In this document: positions 13,508 to 18,169 of the stretch, piece after piece
Layout: every line of letters begins with the position of its first letter
How positions within the stretch are numbered: position 1 is the first letter of the stretch
Source: JBBARC01 sp040400005
GTDB lineage: Bacteria; Pseudomonadota; Alphaproteobacteria; Acetobacterales; Acetobacteraceae
DNA length: 18,169 nt
Direction of reading: 5' to 3'
Assembly: GCA_040400005.1 (NCBI GenBank)
Contig: JBBARC010000061.1
Coordinates: forward strand, 1-18,169
The notes under the pieces: generated by a model
What the model was told of the DNA's origin: nothing
What the model saw: only the letters and a program-made list of their open reading frames with translations
Database searches by the model: none
Translations under genes and position numbers: made by a program

Positions 13508-13668
13508 GGGTGGGCGCGTCCTTAAAGGCCTGACTATCCAACGGCGTTTGCGGCCGGCGGCGCAAGCGGGTAGCGCGACGCCCTGCTTTGCGCCAGCCTT
13601 TGCCATGCGCTAGCCGCGAGACGGGTTATCGTTATAAACACTCAGGCAGACCCGGGGGGAAACCATTC
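13508..13668. promoter_or_regulatory. Divergent intergenic region between pqqC and ferredoxin
   Basis: These 161 bases must hold the promoters of both the pqqCDE set and the ferredoxin set. A TATAAA (13633-13638) is a possible -10 for the ferredoxin side, with no clear -35 at normal spacing. I see no pqqA-type short ORF (E-x3-Y with Gly/Pro-rich flanks) on either strand and no obvious operator. Confidence 0.3.
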
Positions 13669-13992
13669 ATGCCGCTGATCAATTTTATTCTTAAAGATGG
13701 CACCACCACCAGCATCGACGCCCATGAGGGCGAAACCGTGATGGGCGTTGCCACCAGCAGTTTTGTGCCGGGGATCGACGCCGCCTGTGGCGGGTTTTGT
13801 TCGTGCGCGACCTGCCATGTGTATGTCGATGAGGCGTGGCTGGCGAAACTGCCGGCCCCGGGCCCCGATGAGGCCGGCATGCTCGAATCGACCGCGGCCG
13901 AGCGCAAACCCAATAGTCGGCTTTCCTGCCAGTTACAGGTGACCGCGGCGCTGGATGGGCTGGTGGTGACTATGCCCGATCGCCAGGCCTGA
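13669..13992 (+). CDS. [2Fe-2S] adrenodoxin-type ferredoxin
   Basis: The product has 107 residues and the full cluster pattern C40-x5-C46-x2-C49 and C87, in CGGFCSCATCHVYVD and SRLSCQLQV. This CGGxCxCATC form is characteristic of alphaproteobacterial adrenodoxin/putidaredoxin-like ferredoxins that pass single electrons in the cytoplasm, for example to P450s or Fe-S assembly. The start at 13669 has a GGGGGGA ribosome-binding site and gives a normal N-terminus, MPLINFILKDG; the longer frame from 13588 does not look like protein. It begins a plus-strand group with the acyltransferase gene 24 bases downstream and is divergent from pqqCDE. Its partner is unknown; supply of electrons to PqqE is only an idea from position. 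Confidence 0.92.
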   Translation: MPLINFILKDGTTTSIDAHEGETVMGVATSSFVPGIDAACGGFCSCATCHVYVDEAWLAKLPAPGPDEAGMLESTAAERKPNSRLSCQLQVTAALDGLVVTMPDRQA

Positions 13993-14016
13993 TTACGCCC
14001 GCCCAATGGCTGCATA

Positions 14017-15153
14017 ATGACTGGGGCCGGCCCGCCCGCACAGCGTCGCGATTTGGCTTATATTGATGCGCTGCGTGGGTACGCGGTGCTGCTGGTGATC
14101 ATTGTGCACAGCGGTGCGGCTATTGCCGAGTTGCCTTACCCGCTTAAAAGACTCACCAATCTTGGCTGGCACGGGGTGCAGCTATTTTTTCTGGTGAGTT
14201 GCGTGACGTTGATGATGTCGTGGCGCGGCGATGAGGCGCGTGGCCGTGCCAACGCCGCGAAGTTTTGGGTGCGGCGCTATTTGCGTATCGCGCCGGCCTA
14301 TTACCTAGCCGGCTTGGTGTATTTTTTCGTGCGCCCCGCGCCGCATGGGTTTCAGCCCGGCATCGCCCTGGCATCGGCGCTGTTTGTGAATAGCTGGCAC
14401 CCGCTAACCACCCCGACCGTTGACGGCGCCTGGAGCGTGGTGCCAGGCGGGTGGAGCATTGGCGTGGAGTTTTCGTTCTACCTGCTGTTCCCGCTGATTG
14501 CGCGCACTGTGCGCACCATGGGCCAGGCGGTTATGTTTTGCGCTGGCGCCATCACCCTGGCCGTGGTGACCAACCGCGTTGTGGCGGCCGATTTGATCGA
14601 CCTTTACGGTAAGCGGGCCGCCAGTGAGTTTTTGTATTTTTGGCTGATCTCGCAACTGCCGGTGTTTGCCCTGGGTACAGTGCTTTACATCGCGATTATG
14701 GAGCTAACGCCAGCCGCCAGTGGACGCTGGCTTGGCCGCCATGCGTTGGTGCTGACCGCCGCCCTGGCCCTGGCCGCCGTTGCCGTCGCCGAGGGACATT
14801 TTACCGAGTACCTGGGCCAATCTTTGCGCAACCCGCCGCAAATTGCGCTGATCACCGTACTGCTTGCGTGCTTTTCGCTGGTGGTGTCACAGAGTGGCCC
14901 TGGCGTGCTGGTCAATGCACCCATTCGCGCGTTGGGGAAGGTCAGCTTTAGCGCCTATTTGTGGCATTTTGGCGCACTCGATTTCCTGCGCCATGTGGCG
15001 CCGTCACTATTTGCCGCAACCGGGTGGGCGGCAATCGGGGCGTTTGGGGTGGTGCTGCTATGTGCGGTGCCACTGGTGTTTGCGGTATCGTGGCTGACCT
15101 ACAAATGTGTTGAATTGCCGATGATCAATGTGGCCCGGCGGTTGACACGATGA
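14017..15153 (+). CDS. Acyltransferase family 3 (OafA/NodX-like) membrane protein
   Basis: The product has 378 residues, typical for the PF01757 family of multi-pass inner-membrane O-acyltransferases that add acetyl or other acyl groups to surface glycans. The N-terminal signature YIDALRGYAVLLVIIVHSG contains the expected R-G and catalytic-type His in the first helix. Further family features are LTNLGWHGVQLFFLVSCVTL (usually 'G..GV.lFFvlSG'), FWVRRYLRIAPAYYLAGLVY, SWSIGVEFSFYLLFPLI-like GGWSIGVEFSFYLLFPL, and ALGKVSFSAYLWHF near the end. About ten hydrophobic helices are visible. It sits between the ferredoxin gene and the glycosyltransferase gene, 25 bases before the latter, suggesting joint work on a surface polysaccharide or lipid-linked sugar. 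The substrate is unknown. Confidence 0.85.
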   Translation: MTGAGPPAQRRDLAYIDALRGYAVLLVIIVHSGAAIAELPYPLKRLTNLGWHGVQLFFLVSCVTLMMSWRGDEARGRANAAKFWVRRYLRIAPAYYLAGLVYFFVRPAPHGFQPGIALASALFVNSWHPLTTPTVDGAWSVVPGGWSIGVEFSFYLLFPLIARTVRTMGQAVMFCAGAITLAVVTNRVVAADLIDLYGKRAASEFLYFWLISQLPVFALGTVLYIAIMELTPAASGRWLGRHALVLTAALALAAVAVAEGHFTEYLGQSLRNPPQIALITVLLACFSLVVSQSGPGVLVNAPIRALGKVSFSAYLWHFGALDFLRHVAPSLFAATGWAAIGAFGVVLLCAVPLVFAVSWLTYKCVELPMINVARRLTR

Positions 15154-15178
15154 ACCGCATGCGGCGCCACGTATCGCC

Positions 15179-16306
15179 ATGACCACGCCGCCTTCAGCCC
15201 AAACCCGTGCAGCAACCCCCGCCCCCCGCCTGTCGGTGATTGTGCCGTGCTATAACGAACGCGATAACGTGGCTGAAATGGTGCGCCGCCTGAGTGCCGC
15301 CCTAACCGGCATCGCCTGGGAAGTGGTGTTTGTGGATGACGACAGCCCCGATGGCACCGCCGCCATTGCGCGCGCCATTGCAGCCATCGACCCGCGCGTG
15401 CGCTGCCTGCGCCGCATTGGCCGGCGGGGCCTGGCATCGGCGGTGATTGAAGGGGTGCTGTCGAGCTGCGCCGCCATTGTGGCCGTGATCGATGGTGATT
15501 TGCAGCACGACGAAACACGCCTGCCCGATATGCTGGCTTTGCTGGACCAGGGCGGCGTGGACGTGGTCGTTGCCAGCCGATTTGCCGCCGGTGGTGATGC
15601 AGCCGGCCTTGCCGATGCAAAGCGCCTACGCATTTCTAACGCCGGCATAAAAATCGCCCAAATTGTGCTTGGCCAAAAGCTTAGTGACCCGATGAGCGGC
15701 TATTTCATGGTGCAACGCGAGCTGTTCGAGGACATCGCCCCGCGCATGACCGGGCAGGGCTTTAAAATATTGCTCGATATGCTGCTATCCGCGCCGAACC
15801 GGCTGCGCGTGCAGGAAATCGGCGCCCGGTTCCGCCCGCGCGAAGCCGGGGAAAGTAAATTATCGCCGCTGGTGATGGTGCAATTCGCGTCCCTGCTGGT
15901 GGATAAACTACTGGGCGGGCGCATACCGCCGCGGTTTTTGGCCTTTGCCATGGTCGGTGCCGTAGGCCTGGTGGTGCATTTGGCCGCCCTAAAACTGGCC
16001 GGCAGCGCAGGCTTTGGCTTCGATACCGCGCAAACCCTGGCCACATTGGTGGCGATGATTGCGAATTTTCAGCTCAACAACCGCCTGACCTACCGCGACC
16101 AGCGCCTGCGCGGCCCCGCCCTGTGGCGTGGCATGGCCGTGTTTATGTTGGTGTGCGGCTTTGGCGCCTTCGCCAATATCGGCATCGCCCGCGCCCTGTA
16201 CCACGGCGAGCACGCGACCAAGCTTGCCGCAGGGGTGACTGGCGCAGTGATTGGCCTGGTGTGGAATTATGCGGTTTCTTCGACGCTGGTGTGGGGGCGA
16301 CGGTAA
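15179..16306 (+). CDS. Polyprenyl-phosphate glycosyltransferase (GT2) with GtrA-like membrane domain
   Basis: The product has 375 residues in two parts. Residues about 18-250 are a dolichol-phosphate-mannose-synthase-like GT2 domain: LSVIVPCYNERDNV, the VDDDSPDGT nucleotide-sugar site, VIDGDLQHDE (the DxD-like metal site) and the DPMSGYFMVQR acceptor-loop motif. Residues about 260-375 are a GtrA-type domain with four membrane helices, ending WNYAVSSTLVW. Such enzymes load a sugar onto undecaprenyl phosphate at the inner membrane and the GtrA part is thought to help flip or anchor it. The fused architecture is known in bacteria. It follows the acyltransferase by 25 bases. The stop codon TAA at 16304-16306 overlaps the outer end of a repeat element. 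Confidence 0.88.
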   Translation: MTTPPSAQTRAATPAPRLSVIVPCYNERDNVAEMVRRLSAALTGIAWEVVFVDDDSPDGTAAIARAIAAIDPRVRCLRRIGRRGLASAVIEGVLSSCAAIVAVIDGDLQHDETRLPDMLALLDQGGVDVVVASRFAAGGDAAGLADAKRLRISNAGIKIAQIVLGQKLSDPMSGYFMVQRELFEDIAPRMTGQGFKILLDMLLSAPNRLRVQEIGARFRPREAGESKLSPLVMVQFASLLVDKLLGGRIPPRFLAFAMVGAVGLVVHLAALKLAGSAGFGFDTAQTLATLVAMIANFQLNNRLTYRDQRLRGPALWRGMAVFMLVCGFGAFANIGIARALYHGEHATKLAAGVTGAVIGLVWNYAVSSTLVWGRR

Positions 16307-16455
16307 GATAAGGTGAAGAATTTTCTTTTTCTGAAGAAAAAGAAACAAAAAGACTTTTATTACATTGGTTTGGAGGACTCGGTGGCAGCGTTGCCCCAGG
16401 CCCGGCATAGTAAAAGTCTTTTGCTTCTTTTCATCAGAAAAGAAGACCTTATCTT
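16305..16455. repeat. 151-bp hairpin-core-hairpin repeat, copy 1
   Basis: The ends are a perfect 10-bp inverted repeat, AAGATAAGGT at 16305-16314 and ACCTTATCTT at 16446-16455. Inside each end is an A+T-rich hairpin (TTCTTTTTCTGAAGAAAAAG on the left; CTTCTTTTCATCAGAAAAGAAG-type on the right) followed inward by AAAGACTTTT or AAAAGTCTTTT. The G+C-rich core contains GGTGGCAGCGTTGCCCCAGG. The same order recurs, inverted, at 18016-18141. It lies between the convergent glycosyltransferase and small-protein genes and could end transcription from both sides. Confidence 0.75.
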
Positions 16456-16464
16456 CAACCTTGC

Positions 16465-16743
16465 CTAATCCTTATGCCGCAAATGCCACAGGCGTTCGTG
16501 CGCTGCGACCAGGCTTTCGATTTGTTTGCGGCGGTTTTGTTCGGCGGGGAGGCCACCGCGGGTGATCATGCCTTCGAGGGCTTTTAACAATTGTTCGGCG
16601 ACGGCCAGATCCTGGGCGTCGCAGGCGTGGTGGAACGCCACCAGAATTTTATCTGACAGGCGCCGACCATGGCGGGGGGCGACCCCGCCCAGGCGGTCGC
16701 CGCCAACGGCACCCCCCTGGGAGTCATCGACCGGGTTACTCAT
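16465..16743 (-). CDS. Small conserved helical protein of unknown function
   Basis: The product has 92 residues from the ATG at 16743 (MSNPVDDS). The frame extends further upstream to 16782, but the added residues do not look natural. The N-terminal 30 residues are Gly/Arg-rich; the rest is helical: GRRLSDKILVAFHHACDAQD, then AVAEQLLKALEGMI, and SLVAAHERLWHLRH at the end. This form, with the AAHERLWHLRH ending, is one I associate with conserved hypothetical proteins of Rhodospirillales; no function is known to me. There is no signal peptide or membrane helix. It lies 127 bases downstream of nrdB on the same strand, with a small inverted repeat between them, and converges on the glycosyltransferase across a repeat element. 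Confidence 0.7.
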   Translation of the reverse strand: MSNPVDDSQGGAVGGDRLGGVAPRHGRRLSDKILVAFHHACDAQDLAVAEQLLKALEGMITRGGLPAEQNRRKQIESLVAAHERLWHLRHKD

Positions 16744-16770
16744 ACGCGCCTCACGAATACAGGCCTGCGG

Positions 16771-16800
16771 CCAAAATTGCACAACTTGGATGAATTTTGG
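16771..16800. promoter_or_regulatory. Inverted repeat between nrdB and the small conserved gene
   Basis: CCAAAATT at 16771-16778 and AATTTTGG at 16793-16800 form a perfect inverted repeat with a 14-base spacer, 28 bases upstream of the small gene's start. It may be an operator, a 5' leader hairpin or a weak terminator for nrdB; no T-run follows, which argues against the last. Confidence 0.35.
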
Positions 16801-16870
16801 AACGCCACGATTGATTCCGCAACCCCTTGAGACGACGACCCTGAATTGCCCCCTTGAAAGTGGGTATACA

Positions 16871-17971
16871 TTAGTCTGCGTTGTAAACCATATCGCCGCG
16901 AGCTTCAGTGTTTAGAGTGGCATGGTTTAAAATGGCGTTTTCCAGGCTGCCGGGTTCCATGTTGCCGTTGCCGACAGCATCGAAGGCATCTTCCCAGACC
17001 CCTTGGGTGCTGGCGCGGCTGTATTCGGTGGAGCGATTTTCGAAGAAATTGGCGTGTTCCACCGCGTTAAGCATTTCGTCTAACCATGGCAGCGGGTTTT
17101 TTGCGACGTGAAATAGCGGGCTTAGGCCCAACTGCATCAGGCGCCGGTCGGCGATGAAGCGGATGTAGCTTTTAACGTCGCAGGCCTCGAGGCCCTGGAC
17201 CGAGCCGAGTTCGAAGGCGAGGTCGATAAAAGCATCTTCGTGATCGACGATTGTTGCGCAGATGATATACAATTCGCGCTTGAGCTGTTCGGTCCAGATT
17301 TCCGGGTTTTCTTGGATGAAGGTGCGGAAAAGCTTGATGATGGACAGGCAATGCAGGGTTTCATCGCGCACCGACCACGAGACGATTTGGCCCATGCCTT
17401 TGAGCTTATTAAATCGTGGAAAGTTGAGCAGAATGGCGAAGGAGGCGAACAGCTGCAGGCCTTCGGTGAAGGCGCCGAAGGCGGCCAGGGTTTTGGCGAT
17501 CTCGTGGCGGTTGGCCACCGAGAAGGACTGCATATAGTCGAATTTCGCCTTCATTTCCTTGAAGCGGCGAAACGCCTGGTACTCGATTTCGGGCATGCCG
17601 ATGGTATCGAGCAAATGGCTGTAGGCGGCGATGTGGACGGTTTCGATGTTGGAGAAAGCGGACAGCATCATGAGGATTTCAGTCGGCTTAAACACCTGGC
17701 TGTAATGCTTCATGTAGCAATTGTTCACTTCGACATCCGATTGGGTGAAGAAGCGAAAAATTTGGGTGACCAGATTGCGCTCGCCATCGGTGAGATTGCG
17801 GTGCCAGTCTTTCACGTCATCGGCCAGCGGCACTTCTTCGGGCAGCCAGTGGACGCGCTGCTGGGTGAGCCAGGCTTCGTAGGCCCAGGGGTAGCGGAAG
17901 GGTTTGTAGACCGCGTTTTCGGTTAGCAGATCAAAGCGCACCGGCTGTTCGTCGAGGGAATGCTGGTCCAT
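16871..17971 (-). CDS. nrdB: Class Ia ribonucleotide reductase small subunit NrdB
   Basis: The product has 366 residues from the ATG at 17971 (MDQHSLDEQPVRFDLL). It carries the di-iron centre and tyrosyl radical that make deoxyribonucleotides together with NrdA. The ligands are all present: D79 in FTQSDVEVNN, E110 and H113 in NIETVHIAAY, E170 in FTEGLQLFASF, E204 and H207 in RDETLHCLS. Y117, four residues after H113, is the radical tyrosine in the position equivalent to E. coli Y122, so this is an ordinary tyrosyl-radical enzyme. The C-terminus ends E-A-R-G-D-M-V-Y-N-A-D. The frame is open to 18091, but that part lies in a repeat element. nrdA is not in the window; it may lie to the right beyond the repeat. 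Confidence 0.95.
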   Translation of the reverse strand: MDQHSLDEQPVRFDLLTENAVYKPFRYPWAYEAWLTQQRVHWLPEEVPLADDVKDWHRNLTDGERNLVTQIFRFFTQSDVEVNNCYMKHYSQVFKPTEILMMLSAFSNIETVHIAAYSHLLDTIGMPEIEYQAFRRFKEMKAKFDYMQSFSVANRHEIAKTLAAFGAFTEGLQLFASFAILLNFPRFNKLKGMGQIVSWSVRDETLHCLSIIKLFRTFIQENPEIWTEQLKRELYIICATIVDHEDAFIDLAFELGSVQGLEACDVKSYIRFIADRRLMQLGLSPLFHVAKNPLPWLDEMLNAVEHANFFENRSTEYSRASTQGVWEDAFDAVGNGNMEPGSLENAILNHATLNTEARGDMVYNAD

Positions 17972-18015
17972 GGCGGAAAATATCCTGGCGGGTTTGGCGG
18001 GGCAATCGGGTGAAA

Positions 18016-18141
18016 GCAAGGTTCTTCTTTTTCTGAAGAAAAAAGAAGCAAAAAGACTTTTGAAATGCTGGGCCTGGGGCAACCCTGCCACCGCGTTCGC
18101 CGAACCAGCGTCAGAAAAGTCTTTTTTGTTTCTTTTTTCGT
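18016..18141. repeat. Hairpin-core-hairpin repeat, copy 2 (inverted, one end worn)
   Basis: Read on the minus strand this matches the repeat at 16305-16455 in the same order: AAAGAAACAAAAAAGACTTT, a variable part, the core GGTGGCAGGGTTGCCCCAGG, then AAAAGTCTTTTTGCTTCTTT and a hairpin ending in CCTTGC. Even the arm-specific difference (GAAAC on the left, GCTTC on the right) is kept. The outer half of the hairpin at the right end (past 18140) does not match. It lies directly upstream of nrdB, within what would be its leader or the nrdA-nrdB gap. Confidence 0.7.
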
Positions 18142-18169
18142 AACTGCCCAGGTAGGGTCGAAGCTACAC

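Noticed and set aside
13508..13668. A hidden pqqA upstream of pqqC
   Set aside because: No short frame on the minus strand has the Glu-x3-Tyr core; frames here are interrupted by stops or are Arg/Ala-rich.
17972..18169. NrdR boxes upstream of nrdB
   Set aside because: I saw no pair of sequences resembling the NrdR consensus here; they would be expected before nrdA if the genes are co-transcribed.

Overview
The window looks like a chromosomal scaffold piece from a moderately high-GC alphaproteobacterium, most likely of the Rhodospirillales/Acetobacterales type. The reasons are the DUF2849 - sulfite reductase - DUF934 arrangement, the pqqCDE genes, a CGGxCxCATC-type [2Fe-2S] ferredoxin, a HemN with an FNR-like box, a class Ia NrdB and a small 'AAHERLWHLRH' protein. 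This assignment is inference from gene content; no marker gene fixes the genus. Positions 631-730 are exactly 100 N, an assembly gap.

Layout. 1-1411 is an accessory, mobile-element-scarred stretch. It holds an unclear partial minus-strand ORF, a small antitoxin-like ORF cut off by an insertion, and two nearly identical 162-bp elements with IS21-like ends in direct orientation. These flank a small secreted Rap1a-like protein gene. 1465-3253 holds a TetR-type regulator with a possible operator, a short inverted-repeat element, and a phytanoyl-CoA dioxygenase-family protein. 3372-5832 is the sulfite reduction pair, in which DUF2849 is fused to the siroheme reductase and followed by a DUF934 gene. 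5833-8973 is visibly more A+T rich and holds a ycjX-ycjF stress pair plus a MazE-like antitoxin with no toxin. 8996-10409 is an FNR-type site and hemN. tRNA-His(GTG) and mobA follow.

11341-13507 (minus strand) is pqqC-pqqD-pqqE, translationally coupled, with pqqA and pqqB absent. PqqC carries an in-frame 21-bp tandem expansion of an APGEGGP heptapeptide. Divergent from it runs a plus-strand set: [2Fe-2S] ferredoxin, acyltransferase-3 membrane protein, and a polyprenyl-phosphate glycosyltransferase with a GtrA-type membrane tail. The right end, minus strand, has nrdB and a small conserved protein.

Themes. Several genes concern redox cofactors (siroheme reductase, anaerobic haem synthesis, molybdenum cofactor, PQQ, ferredoxin). 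The most notable structural signals are the paired mini-elements around a secreted-protein gene, the PqqC minisatellite, the DUF2849 fusion, and a roughly 150-bp hairpin-core-hairpin repeat present twice, in opposite orientations, around nrdB, with a solo arm between mobA and pqqE.
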